Shown one piece after another: positions 19,531 through 27,801 of a stretch of DNA of 64,000 nt. Under the pieces are notes generated by a model. That model saw nothing but the letters and a program-made list of their open reading frames with translations, did not search any database and was not told the DNA's origin. The DNA is taken from contig NZ_FOHU01000005.1 in assembly GCF_900111615.1 (NCBI RefSeq), positions 32,963 through 96,962 of the forward strand, written 5' to 3'. The position numbers and the translations under genes were made by a program. The DNA comes from Natronincola peptidivorans (GTDB lineage Bacteria > Bacillota > Clostridia > Peptostreptococcales > Natronincolaceae). Positions within the stretch are counted from its first letter, which is position 1. Every line of letters starts with the position of its first letter.

Positions 19531-20334
19531 TTATTCATAATCATCATGCTTTTCCATTAGTTTACTGATTTCTTTGTCTAGGGTTTTTAATTCCATTGTG
19601 TCGCCCTTTTCCCAAAGCTTATAAAATCTCTCTTGGTACCTATCGGCTTCTTCTACCTTTTCAGCTATGTATAGTGACTGTATACTTTGTAATATACTAG
19701 AAACGATATTGGATCGAACCTCAAAAACTTTTTGTGCCTGTCTAATCTCATGCCTAATCTCTGACATTTCTTGGTCAAGCTTGAAAGCGGCATCTGCTGC
19801 TTTTTTTAACCTGGCTTCTATATGATCAGGAATCAACTGTTTGTATTTATATTTTAAGGAATGCTCAATAATAGCCCAAAAGTTCATTGCTAATGTTCTA
19901 ATCTGTATTTCTGCCAGTATGGTTTTGGGTCCCAATGCTGTATGAATTGGATATTTAATCACCATATGATAGCTTCTATACCCGCTATCTTTATAGTTAT
20001 TAATATAGTCTTTTTCTAAAATAATTTCTAAATCTTCTCCATCTCTATCCCTTATATAATCCACCACAGTATAAATATCTTCAACAAATTGGCACATAAT
20101 CCTTATCCCTGCTATATCCTCGATTTTATCAGCAATCTCATCAGGATTTACTTCTAGCTTACGTGCTTTTTCTAAAATACTAGATACCTTCTTGACTCTA
20201 CCAGTTACAAATTCAATAGGCGAATATTCCCCGATAGTTCGAAGCTCATTTCTAATACTCTTAAATTTTACCTTTAGCTCTTCTACAGCATGTTCATAAG
20301 GAATCAGAAATCTTTTCCATTCTATGTTCTCCAT
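19531..20334 (-). CDS. relQ: Small alarmone synthetase, RelQ/YjbM-type GTP pyrophosphokinase
   Basis: 267 aa. The RelA/SpoT synthetase domain occupies about residues 40-160: IRIMCQFVEDIYTVVD, SGYRSYHMVIKYP and AEIQIRTLAMNFWA. There is no HD hydrolase, TGS or ACT domain, so it is a synthetase-only enzyme making (p)ppGpp from ATP and GDP/GTP. A helical C-terminal tail (about 190-260) is typical of tetrameric RelQ. Start supported by GGGGTGAG. It probably shares a transcript with the phosphoesterase downstream. Confidence 0.88.
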   Translation of the reverse strand: MENIEWKRFLIPYEHAVEELKVKFKSIRNELRTIGEYSPIEFVTGRVKKVSSILEKARKLEVNPDEIADKIEDIAGIRIMCQFVEDIYTVVDYIRDRDGEDLEIILEKDYINNYKDSGYRSYHMVIKYPIHTALGPKTILAEIQIRTLAMNFWAIIEHSLKYKYKQLIPDHIEARLKKAADAAFKLDQEMSEIRHEIRQAQKVFEVRSNIVSSILQSIQSLYIAEKVEEADRYQERFYKLWEKGDTMELKTLDKEISKLMEKHDDYE

Positions 20335-20728
20335 AGTCTCACCCCATTACCTTCTTACAATGTCAGTTCCCAAGCTGAAGTTTAAATTTCCTTATCTATT
20401 ATATCATTATTTCACAAATTTTGTAATTTATAATTATTATATTTCCCATCTATTGTAATTATAGTAGCAGCTTTAGCAATACAACAAGAAAAAAACTATT
20501 AACCCATAGTCGTTATTCTTCTTCAATTCTTTTCGAAAAATATAGTAAGCTACATTCATAATACTATTTCGTTAGCCTCCTTTACTATTTTACGAGGTAA
20601 CAGCCTTAACAGATTTTGATGATTATTCATTTACATAAAGGGGTACTATATTTAATAGATAATTTCTATAGAAATGTCATCTATTTATAGAAATCTTGAA
20701 TAATAAGATTCTTAAAGGAGGAAATAAA
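20335..20728. other. Intergenic region between relQ and selW
   Basis: These 394 bases contain no further gene. They must hold the divergent promoters of relQ and selW, but no confident -35/-10 pair was found. The ribosome binding site AAAGGAGG of the selenoprotein gene is at 20714-20721. Confidence 0.5.
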
Positions 20729-20959
20729 ATGGCTGCTAAAAAAATAACTATTGAATATTGTACTGGGTGAGGTTACTTACCAAAGGCCTTGGATATGGTC
20801 GAAAAAATCTTAAGTGCATACAAAAACGAGGTAACTGCTCTAACACTAATCCCTTCTTCTGGAGGTGTGTTTGAAGTAACCTCAAATGACCAACTGATTT
20901 TTTCAAAGAAAGAGGAAGGTCGTTTCCCAGAGTTTAAAGAATTAACCCCTAAAATATAG
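20729..20959 (+). CDS. SelW-like selenoprotein (Rdx family), Sec at in-frame TGA 20768-20770
   Basis: 76 residues with TGA read as selenocysteine at residue 14; start behind AAAGGAGG. The product begins MAAKKITIEYCTGUGYLPKA, so C-x-x-U sits after the first beta strand, exactly where SelW/SelT/Rdx thioredoxin-like proteins carry their redox motif. SSGGVFEV and a GRFPEF motif near the C-terminus also fit the Rdx fold. The family is redox-active; its physiological partner in bacteria is not established. A hairpin 10-25 nt after the TGA is a SECIS candidate. Conventional gene calling misses this gene because of the TGA. It is direct evidence that the organism decodes Sec. Confidence 0.88.
20778..20795 (+). 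promoter_or_regulatory. Candidate SECIS element in selW-like gene
   Basis: A small stem (CCAA/UUGG, extended by UA/UA past a bulged A) closes an AGGCC loop about 14-18 nt after the TGA. Position and G-containing loop suit SelB binding, but the stem is short. Confidence 0.5.
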
Positions 20960-20986
20960 CATGATTGCCTCTATATTTTAGGGGTT
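20944..20986 (+). terminator. Terminator of the SelW-like gene
   Basis: Perfect 16-bp stem (20944-20959 with 20971-20986) followed by TTCCTTTACTT. The left arm includes the TAG stop codon. Confidence 0.85.
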
Positions 20987-20991
20987 TTCCT

Positions 20992-21414
20992 TTACTTAAG
21001 GGGCTGTATCATATATTTATTTAAGAAATCAGGTAACTCTTCTTGATTGCCACTAAAAGTAAAAACAAAATTGACATTGTATTTCATTTCTAGTTTATCC
21101 AACCTAGCAAATAAATCTTTCAATTCTTCTAATGGTACTCCTGTGATTTTTTGCGCTCCATCAATATAGATAGTTTCTATATCATAATTTGATGCGATAA
21201 CACCGCATATAAACCCATAAAATGATTCTATACCACTAATATGATACTCTTTAATCCCCATGAACCTAATTTTATAATCTATTTGAAACATGTGGCTATT
21301 ATCTACATCTACAAAAACTAGATGCCCTTTAGCCTTTTTAATAGCTTCATTTGCATCATGAATCAAAGTCCTTGTTTTTCCACTTCCTTTTTCTCCAACA
21401 ATTAACTTTATCAT
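20992..21414 (-). CDS. Small P-loop ATPase, function unknown
   Basis: 140 aa, ATG behind AAAGGAG. The Walker A motif is near the N-terminus (GEKGSGKTRTL, about 7-17) and a Walker B-like acidic strand follows (IETIYIDGAQ, about 77-86). A late VNFVFTFSGN segment resembles a sensor strand. The short single-domain layout suggests a DNA-binding or twitching-type ATPase relative, but I do not recognise a named family. It is transcribed towards the SelW-like gene. Confidence 0.7.
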   Translation of the reverse strand: MIKLIVGEKGSGKTRTLIHDANEAIKKAKGHLVFVDVDNSHMFQIDYKIRFMGIKEYHISGIESFYGFICGVIASNYDIETIYIDGAQKITGVPLEELKDLFARLDKLEMKYNVNFVFTFSGNQEELPDFLNKYMIQPLK

Positions 21415-21563
21415 CTGAACATCTCCTTTACTTTAATCCTTTAATTCATCTCATCCACTATCCACTAATTTTATTCTCCTTTAAAATATTCTATAAATTC
21501 AGACATTTTCCTGCATATTTTTCATTTTTTCTTATGAAATTTTTACAAAAAAAGACCTTTGTC

Positions 21564-22529
21564 CTATTGGGAAAATTCATTTTGTTTTACAGCTTTTCCA
21601 CCTAAATAATCTGCTTTTTTCCCTTGGTACCTATGATTTTTTTCCATTTCCTCATGTATTTCATCTCTAATCCTCCACCAGCTCATGTTCCAGTTTACAA
21701 AGATGCTATTTTCTTCAGGAGCTCTACCAATCAGGCGTTGTACGATAATGCTGGGATCTAAAAATTCTAAAAAGGTCATCACCCTATCTTTGTATTCCTC
21801 AACTGAAATCAACTGAAATTCTCCTCTTTTATACATTTCTCCCATGACGGTACCCTCCACCAGGTATAGTGCATGCAGCTTTACCTGGTGAATTTTTAAG
21901 GCAGAAATAATTTTAGCATTTTCTATTACGTCCTCTTTATGATCCCATGGCAAATTCAGTATCAAATGGGTGCATATTTCAAAGTCATATTTTTTTATCA
22001 GTAGTACAGCATCGATAAATTCTGCCAGGGTATGTCCTCTGTTTATTTTATTTAAGGTATGATAGTTTACAGTCTGTAAGCCCAGTTCTATAGAAATCGT
22101 AACATCATATTCTTCTTGTATTTTTTTCAACACTTGAAGATATTCTTCTCCAATGCAATCTGGTCTTGTGGAAATAGCAATTTCTACAACATTATCAATC
22201 AATGCCTCCTGTATGTACTTTTGAAAAGTTTCTAATGGTAGGTAAGTATTGGTAAAATTTTGGAAATAGGCAATGAATTTCTCTGCTTTATACTTTTTCT
22301 TTACTCCTATCATATTTTTTTCTAGCTGTTCTCTAACCCCTAGATGATTGGATAGGCTTTCAAATCCTGTCCCTACTTCAGCACAGAATGTACAACCACC
22401 CTCCCCTAATTTCCCATCTCTATTGGGACAGGTTACAGGAAGATTAATCGGCAGCTTATAGACTTTTTCTCCGTATTTATCCTTTAGATATTTAGCATAA
22501 GTATTATAAATTAAGATGTCCTTTGTCAT
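21564..22529 (-). CDS. Radical SAM protein, TIGR01212/YtqA family
   Basis: 321 aa, ATG behind GGAAGG. Three cysteines form a wider-than-classic iron-sulfur motif, CPNRDGKLGEGGCTFC (about 34-49), as in the TIGR01212/YhcC-like radical SAM group. Downstream are ISTRPDCIG, IELGLQTVN and NRGHTLAEF, the TIM-barrel strands of this family. The C-terminus (VQRLIGRAPEE) is also family-typical. Members are thought to act on tRNA or another macromolecule; the substrate is not settled. Confidence 0.88.
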   Translation of the reverse strand: MTKDILIYNTYAKYLKDKYGEKVYKLPINLPVTCPNRDGKLGEGGCTFCAEVGTGFESLSNHLGVREQLEKNMIGVKKKYKAEKFIAYFQNFTNTYLPLETFQKYIQEALIDNVVEIAISTRPDCIGEEYLQVLKKIQEEYDVTISIELGLQTVNYHTLNKINRGHTLAEFIDAVLLIKKYDFEICTHLILNLPWDHKEDVIENAKIISALKIHQVKLHALYLVEGTVMGEMYKRGEFQLISVEEYKDRVMTFLEFLDPSIIVQRLIGRAPEENSIFVNWNMSWWRIRDEIHEEMEKNHRYQGKKADYLGGKAVKQNEFSQ

Positions 22530-22677
22530 GAAAACCTTCCTTTTTTCATTTATTGCAGCTAATTATAGCTGATGATTATATATTAAGTATATCATTTTCA
22601 TGACTATTTTATCTACTATAGCCGTTTATCGCTATTTTTATGTCTATTTATAAATTTTAAAAAATTCAAAAAATATC

Positions 22678-22706
22678 TTGCATACTTTTTACTTTTCCCT
22701 TATAAT
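22678..22706 (+). promoter_or_regulatory. Sigma-A promoter of glnK-amtB
   Basis: TTGCAT (22678-22683) and TATAAT (22701-22706) are separated by 17 bases, about 110 bases upstream of the glnK start. Confidence 0.75.
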
Positions 22707-22742
22707 GTTTATCATAATAAATTTAATAACCAATGGGCAAAG

Positions 22743-22795
22743 GCGCTCACATCAAAGGGAATTTACTGTTCTCTCTGAAGTGAGGGCTTTTTTTT
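22743..22795 (+). promoter_or_regulatory. Terminator-like leader hairpin before glnK (possible attenuator)
   Basis: Between the promoter and the glnK ribosome binding site, GCGCTCACATC can pair with GAAGTGAGGGC (two mismatches), followed directly by TTTTTTTTG. A U-tailed hairpin inside a leader suggests transcription attenuation. In some Clostridia, nitrogen genes are controlled by ANTAR-type antiterminators that bind such leaders; this link is inference. Confidence 0.55.
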
Positions 22796-22817
22796 GTTGG
22801 TAAAGGAGGTGAATTTG

Positions 22818-23165
22818 ATGAGTGATTTAGTAAAAATCGAGATTATTACTAGACAGAAAAAATTTGAGGAGTTAAAGGAAGCATTAAATAGTATAGGGGT
22901 AGCAGGAATGACAGTAACACAGGTATTAGGTTGCGGCCTACAAAAAGGCAAAACTGAGATCTATCGAGGAGCATCCTACAGCATTGATCTATTGCCAAAG
23001 GTAAAAATAGACATGGTAGTTCCTGATAGTTCTACTGATGAAATCATTTCTATTACTAAAAAGGTTTGTGCTACAGGAACCATTGGAGATGGAAAGATTT
23101 TTGTTTCTCCTGTTGCAAAAGTTATTCGTATCCGTACTGGAGAGGAAGGTCCGGATGCATTATAA
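22818..23165 (+). CDS. glnK: Nitrogen regulatory protein P-II (GlnK type)
   Basis: 115 aa from the ATG at 22818, with AAAGGAGG nine bases upstream; the earlier TTG-type start at 22794 would precede this site. The P-II fold is recognisable: MTVTQVLGCGLQKG then a T-loop around YRGASYSIDLLPK, and GDGKIFVSPVAKVIRIRTGE at the C-terminus. The classic T-loop uridylylation tyrosine context is degenerate. P-II senses ATP/ADP and 2-oxoglutarate and blocks AmtB when nitrogen is sufficient. It is followed 42 bases later by amtB, the standard pairing. Confidence 0.92.
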   Translation: MSDLVKIEIITRQKKFEELKEALNSIGVAGMTVTQVLGCGLQKGKTEIYRGASYSIDLLPKVKIDMVVPDSSTDEIISITKKVCATGTIGDGKIFVSPVAKVIRIRTGEEGPDAL

Positions 23166-23207
23166 AATGTTTGGTACTTATTATTGGTTTATGAAGGAGG
23201 TTTTCTT

Positions 23208-24464
23208 ATGGAAACACATGAATTTGTTACGGCAATTGATACGATTTGGGTTTTACTAGCAGCAGCTCTGGTATTTTTTATGCAAGCAGGGTTTGCTATG
23301 GTAGAAACAGGTTTTACTAGATCTAAAAACGCAGGAAATATTATTATGAAAAACCTAATGGACTTTTCTATTGGTTCTTTAACCTATTGGATCGTAGGAT
23401 TCAGTATTATGTTTGGCATTTCCAGTAATGGCTTTATAGGCAATATGAATCTTTTGTCCACTGGAAGCTTTGAGCATCTAGGCTTAACAGTACCTAAAGA
23501 GGCTTTTTTAATTTTTCAAACTGTTTTCTGTGCTACTGCTGCCACCATCGTTTCAGGAGCAATGGCAGAAAGAACTAAGTTTAATGCTTATCTGATTTAT
23601 AGCTTTTTTATTAGTTTAATTATCTATCCCGTTGTGGGTCATTGGACCTGGGGTGGAGGCTGGTTAGATGGATTAGGATTTATGGACTTTGCAGGCTCTA
23701 CTGTTGTTCACTCTGTAGGTGGCTGGTCTGCTTTGATGGGAGCATGGATCATCGGTCCACGTATTGGAAAGTATACTAAGGATGGTAAGGCTATAGCTAT
23801 CCCTGGACATAGTTTAACCTTAGGGGCTTTAGGCGTATTTATTCTTTGGTTAGGTTGGTTTGGTTTTAACCCTGGTTCTACCTTGTCAGGTATGGCTTCC
23901 AATGATATCGCTCATATTTTTGTTACAACGAATCTAGCCGCTGCTGCCGGGGCCTTCATCACCATGGTTATTACTTGGCTCCGTTATGGCAAACCTGATG
24001 TTAGTATGACTTTAAATGGTGCTTTAGCTGGATTAGTAGGCATTACTGCTGGAACAGACGTAGTAAGTGCTGTTGGCTCAGTAGCTATAGGATTGATTGC
24101 GGGGGTAACCGTGGTTTTTGGAATTGAATTTATTGATAGAGTGTTAAAGGTAGATGACCCTGTCGGAGCTATTGGAGTACATGGTATATGTGGTGCTGTT
24201 GGTACTGTTTCTGTAGGATTATTTGCAGTTGATGGCGGGTTATTCTATGGCGGTGGTTTACAGTTATTATTTGTTCAAGTCCTAGGGGTATTTGCAGTAG
24301 CATTATGGACACTTGCCACCTCCTTTATCGTATTCAAGACGATAGACAGTACTATTGGTCTTCGTGTGCCTGAGGAAGAGGAGGTTAAAGGATTGGATAT
24401 AGAAGAGCATGGTATTGAAAGCTATGCAGATTTTCAAGTGAAGGGTATCTCCATGACAAACTAA
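23208..24464 (+). CDS. amtB: Ammonium transporter Amt
   Basis: 418 aa from ATG 23208 with AAGGAGG upstream. Eleven hydrophobic helices; hallmark segments are FFMQAGFAMVETGFTRSKNAGN, DFAGSTVVHSVGGWSALMG with the first pore histidine, and DDPVGAIGVHGICGAVG with the second. It conducts NH4+/NH3 across the cytoplasmic membrane and forms a trimer gated by GlnK. The operon ends in a strong terminator. No cleaved signal peptide is obvious. Confidence 0.95.
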   Translation: METHEFVTAIDTIWVLLAAALVFFMQAGFAMVETGFTRSKNAGNIIMKNLMDFSIGSLTYWIVGFSIMFGISSNGFIGNMNLLSTGSFEHLGLTVPKEAFLIFQTVFCATAATIVSGAMAERTKFNAYLIYSFFISLIIYPVVGHWTWGGGWLDGLGFMDFAGSTVVHSVGGWSALMGAWIIGPRIGKYTKDGKAIAIPGHSLTLGALGVFILWLGWFGFNPGSTLSGMASNDIAHIFVTTNLAAAAGAFITMVITWLRYGKPDVSMTLNGALAGLVGITAGTDVVSAVGSVAIGLIAGVTVVFGIEFIDRVLKVDDPVGAIGVHGICGAVGTVSVGLFAVDGGLFYGGGLQLLFVQVLGVFAVALWTLATSFIVFKTIDSTIGLRVPEEEEVKGLDIEEHGIESYADFQVKGISMTN

Positions 24465-24485
24465 TCTTTAGTGATGGATACAAAA

Positions 24486-24548
24486 CCCCCTTAAAGATAC
24501 TTAGAATGATTATTCTAGGCTGTATACTTTAAGGGGGATTTTTTCTTT
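24486..24548 (+). terminator. Terminator of glnK-amtB
   Basis: An 11-bp outer stem (24486-24496 with 24527-24537) encloses a second small hairpin (TAGAAT/ATTCTA) and is followed by ATTTTTTCTTTTT. Confidence 0.8.
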
Positions 24549-24553
24549 TTCTA

Positions 24554-24943
24554 TTAATCTGTAGAAATAATTTTTAAATCAACATCCTCACTTATTTTTT
24601 TACTTAACTTTACAATAACATTGTTGTCAGCAGATTTTTCTTTGGACTCTCCCAATACAACTGTTTTAATATCATGTTTTTCACAAAAGTCTAAGATGCT
24701 CTTTACCACTTCTGAGGATCTTAATACTGTCATATGTGCCCCAACTTCTTTGGATATATCAAATAAATAATCTAGTGCTTCTCCTTCTTTCGAATTGCCT
24801 AGTATATTCCATCCCATAGGTGCAACATGTACCACAAAAATGTCGCCCCCCTGCTTTTCTTGTATTCTAACACCTGTCTTTATCAATCTTGCACAGGTTT
24901 TTTGTTGGGTTACACAGATCATTATATTCTGATTTTCTGCCAT
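24554..24943 (-). CDS. UspA-like universal stress domain protein
   Basis: 129 aa from MAENQN at 24943, with AAAGGGG upstream; the longer start at 24994 has no such site. The fold matches the universal-stress/KdpD-type domain: IMICVTQQKTCARLIKTG, DIFVVHVAPMG and a C-terminal TVVLGESK. The ATP-binding G-x2-G-x9-G-S/T pattern is incomplete (GESKEKSADNNVIVKLS), so it may not bind nucleotide. It ends against the amtB terminator. The function of single-domain members is unclear. Confidence 0.7.
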   Translation of the reverse strand: MAENQNIMICVTQQKTCARLIKTGVRIQEKQGGDIFVVHVAPMGWNILGNSKEGEALDYLFDISKEVGAHMTVLRSSEVVKSILDFCEKHDIKTVVLGESKEKSADNNVIVKLSKKISEDVDLKIISTD

Positions 24944-25110
24944 ATCTGTACCCCTTTCTAATTTGTTCCTTTTTTCCTTTAAGGTTATTTGCAATTTTTT
25001 TTAGATACTTCACAACCTTTCCTATTATATTATACTATAAATAATATGTAAATGAATAAATCATAAATAATTGTTGGAAAAGAATCAAACTCCTTTTTCT
25101 CAAAAATCGT

Positions 25111-25151
25111 AACAAAAACCCTATATTTTACTGGATTACAGGGTTTTTGTT
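25111..25151 (-). terminator. Terminator of the LysM gene
   Basis: AACAAAAACCCT (25111-25122) pairs perfectly with AGGGTTTTTGTT (25140-25151). On the minus strand the T-run lies in the distal arm. Confidence 0.75.
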
Positions 25152-25163
25152 TTTATCATAGTA

Positions 25164-25964
25164 TTATGTTACTAGCCTTCCCCTCAGTACAACAGGTCCA
25201 CTTGGTGTAGCTGGTACAGGTTTGGGTTCAGCTGTAACAATTATTTCATCATAGCCTGCTAGTGTTCCAGTGGTTGTGCCATATCCCGCTAGTATTCCTG
25301 GTAACGTTGTATCCTTCAGTGTAACTCTAAAGTATTTTTCTGTATCTCTATCAACAACCCAAGCATAGTAACAATGCCATTGATCACCTAGTTCAGAAAT
25401 TTTTGGTAAACCAAAGGTGGAAATCCATAAGGTAGGGTCTGGTACATTAACGAAGGCAGTAGCGCCTAAAACATTTTGTATTTGAGGTGTCAGCAATACT
25501 CTATAAATACCCGTGGGTAATGGAATATCTGGTACAGGTATGCAAATTCTTTGGCCCACCTCTAGGACATTTGGATCTGCTACTTGAGGATTGGCTGCAA
25601 TAAGACGTTGTAGTGTCACCCCAAATCTTCTGGCAATATTAAACATGGTATCGCCTCGTTGTACAATATATATTGTACCGTCAGGACAGAAGACATCTGG
25701 TGGTGTTGGTGGTGTTATTTCTGCAGGTACACATATCCTTTGACCTACATAGATAACATTTGGATTTGTAATCTGTGGATTTACCTCTATCAGACCTGTA
25801 AGACTGATACCATATCGATTGGCTATCCGAAACATTGTATCCCCCGGTTGAATGGTATATATAGTTCCTCCTGGACAGGCAGGTGGCTCTGGCACTGGTA
25901 CTGGTGGTACTTGCTGGTTCATCATTGGTGGCATATTGTTGGCTCCTCCATAATTATGATACAT
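25164..25964 (-). CDS. Two-LysM protein, SafA-like spore/cell-wall protein
   Basis: 266 aa, ATG behind AAAAGGAGG. A Pro/Met/Asn-rich N-terminus lacks a signal peptide, then come two LysM repeats (YTIQPGDTMFRIANRYG, about 36-52, and YIVQRGDTMFNIARRFG, about 97-113). A C-terminal domain (about 150-266) of beta-rich sequence follows. LysM domains bind N-acetylglucosamine polymers such as peptidoglycan. Absence of a secretion signal fits a spore coat/cortex protein made in the mother cell (SafA-like); this is inference. The C-terminal domain is not recognised. Confidence 0.8.
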   Translation of the reverse strand: MYHNYGGANNMPPMMNQQVPPVPVPEPPACPGGTIYTIQPGDTMFRIANRYGISLTGLIEVNPQITNPNVIYVGQRICVPAEITPPTPPDVFCPDGTIYIVQRGDTMFNIARRFGVTLQRLIAANPQVADPNVLEVGQRICIPVPDIPLPTGIYRVLLTPQIQNVLGATAFVNVPDPTLWISTFGLPKISELGDQWHCYYAWVVDRDTEKYFRVTLKDTTLPGILAGYGTTTGTLAGYDEIIVTAEPKPVPATPSGPVVLRGRLVT

Positions 25965-26356
25965 AATTATCCTCCTTTTATTTTCTCAATACCATTATAT
26001 GCCAGCAGCTTTTTTTGGTTAAACTTTCATAATCACAAATCCCATAACAAAGTTGACTTCGTCAATTTGTTTTCGCTGGATGAAACAACTAAGCGATCAG
26101 CACAATTTAGCAAGCTAAATTGGCTGCCTGCTTATAAGGGGACTTAGTCCCCCTTCGACGCCTGCTATCGCAGCCTGAGCACCCCCTTTAAACCAGCGAG
26201 GGGAATCCCCTCTGCACTCCCCATGTCTAGGAAATTAAAAACCATAATTTCCTAGACATAAGAAAAAACAGGGTATATTTCCCTGTTTTCTTATTCATGA
26301 ATAGATAGCTTATCTATTTCTATCTGTGGTATACTTAACCCTTTATCTATTGCCGT
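25965..26356. other. Hairpin-rich intergenic region with dispersed repeat
   Basis: After a 49-bp repeat (26043-26091), several short palindromes follow one another: CAATTTAGC/GCTAAATTG near 26100-26120, GGGGACTTAGTCCCC near 26138-26152, AGGGGAATCCCCT near 26199-26211. A perfect 14-bp stem (26223-26236 with 26246-26259) and a final hairpin near 26261-26293 (ACAGGG...CCCTGT) come next; the last may terminate the DUF378 gene. No credible coding region was seen. Confidence 0.6.
26043..26091. repeat. 49-bp dispersed repeat, copy 1
   Basis: Matches 43249-43297 at 45 of 49 positions. The shared core is CAATTTGTTTTCGCTGGATG, preceded by the palindrome TTGACTTCGTCAA. Confidence 0.8.
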
Positions 26357-26545
26357 CTATCGTCGCAGGATCAACATGATTAGTGTGTATACTCCTGAAA
26401 GACCTATTAAAGTATAAATGATTCTACTTATCAATGATGACTGTCCTCGGAATATTTTTGCCACTAAGTCTAATTGAAATAATCCGACCAAGCCCCAATT
26501 TAAGGCGCCTATAATAATAAGTATTAAAGCTATCCAGGTTAACAA
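26357..26545 (-). CDS. DUF378 (YuzA-like) small membrane protein
   Basis: 62 aa with a TTG start behind GAGGAGGG. Two hydrophobic helices (about 3-25 and 38-60) with the family-typical segment LIIIGALNWGLVGLF near the N-terminus. Such proteins are common in spore formers and have no defined function. It stands alone between hairpin-rich DNA and a divergent-free upstream region. Confidence 0.85.
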   Translation of the reverse strand: MLTWIALILIIIGALNWGLVGLFQLDLVAKIFRGQSSLISRIIYTLIGLSGVYTLIMLILRR

Positions 26546-26655
26546 AATAGTCCCTCCTCTTTTAAAATATCCTGATTATATCGTTATTTCATATATATGA
26601 GGATAGACCTTTTGTTATGCCTTAAACTTGTATAAGTTATTGAAAGGACAAGGGG

Positions 26656-27597
26656 TTAATAGCCCTTGACAATATCTACTTGATTAAATAAGGATTCTTT
26701 TTCAATGTATCTTTTCATATTTTCATAGATAATCCTAAACCTTCTTTCATTCCTCATCTCAGAAATCCAAGAAGTGTGGGGTGTAACAAGGACACGATCC
26801 ATTTCCCATAAAGGACTGTCTGCTGGTAATGGCTCCTTTTCAAATACATCTAAAGCTGCACCTAGTAAGTTACCTTCCTTTAAATGCTGAATAAGTGCAT
26901 CTTCATCTATAATACTGCCTCTTGATACATTGATCAAAACAGCATCTTTTTTCATGGAATTTAATCTTTCTTTATTGATAAGATGATGGGTAGCGGAGGT
27001 GTATGGAATAGTTAATACCACCACATCACACTCTCCTAATACCTCATCCAGCTTATCAATAGCATAGCATTTATCAAAGTATTGTACCTTTGTGCCTTTG
27101 GTATTTACTCCAATAACATGGGCTTCAAAGCCTTGAAGTCTTTTGGCTGACTCTGTGGCTATGCTTCCAGTTCCAATAAACCCAATACGCTTTCTATATA
27201 GCTCTAGAAGATTTGTGTTCATTTTCCACTTCTTTTGTTGCTGTTGCTGATATAGCTTATAGGACTCTTTGTATATTTCTAAAATCTTCAAAAGAATCCA
27301 CTCCCCCATAGGAATGCTGTATCCACCTTTATTATTGGTAACCAAGATCCCCTTCTCAACAGATACTTCCTTAGGTAGTTGGTCAATGCCAATACTGGAC
27401 AGCTGAATCCATTTTAAATTTGGCATTTTGCTTATATCTAAGGTGTTAAATGGGTTGTAGCATACCAACACCTCTACATCTTCCATCTCTTGACTATATT
27501 CAATCGTTTTTTCGTCAACTATCATTACATCATAGCCTAGATTTTTAATGGACTCCATCTTTTCTTTACCATAATCGTATGTAAATAACGCTTTCAT
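26656..27597 (-). CDS. D-isomer-specific 2-hydroxyacid dehydrogenase family protein
   Basis: 313 aa, start behind AAGGAG. Rossmann NAD motif IGFIGTGSIATESAKRL (about 140), then the catalytic Arg in NVSRGSIIDED, Glu in EKEPLPADSP and His in VTPHTSWISE. This family reduces 2-oxoacids to D-2-hydroxyacids. The N-terminal half (LVCYNPFNTLDISKMPNLKWIQL) fits phosphoglycerate dehydrogenase-like enzymes. No pathway neighbours fix the substrate. It is distinct from the second paralog at 55474-56445. Confidence 0.85.
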   Translation of the reverse strand: MKALFTYDYGKEKMESIKNLGYDVMIVDEKTIEYSQEMEDVEVLVCYNPFNTLDISKMPNLKWIQLSSIGIDQLPKEVSVEKGILVTNNKGGYSIPMGEWILLKILEIYKESYKLYQQQQQKKWKMNTNLLELYRKRIGFIGTGSIATESAKRLQGFEAHVIGVNTKGTKVQYFDKCYAIDKLDEVLGECDVVVLTIPYTSATHHLINKERLNSMKKDAVLINVSRGSIIDEDALIQHLKEGNLLGAALDVFEKEPLPADSPLWEMDRVLVTPHTSWISEMRNERRFRIIYENMKRYIEKESLFNQVDIVKGY

Positions 27598-27801
27598 TTA
27601 AACCACTCCTTGAGAATTTTTCTAATCCAACTTTTATATACTACCTCTTATATTACCTTAATTTATATCATAATTCTATGGTGTCATCCTATCACTTAAA
27701 TCTATACCCATAAATCATAAATATAATTTAGTATTTGTATTTCTTAGGTTTTTCTGTAAAATAATATATATAACCCACTATAAAACTAAGGAGCCTTCAA
27801 C

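Noticed and set aside
22794-22817. Longer glnK start at 22794
   Set aside because: It lies before and across the strong ribosome binding site that serves ATG 22818.
25659-26147. 162-residue plus-strand ORF
   Set aside because: Trp-, Tyr- and Cys-rich translation antisense to the LysM repeats and running into palindromic DNA; a shadow frame.
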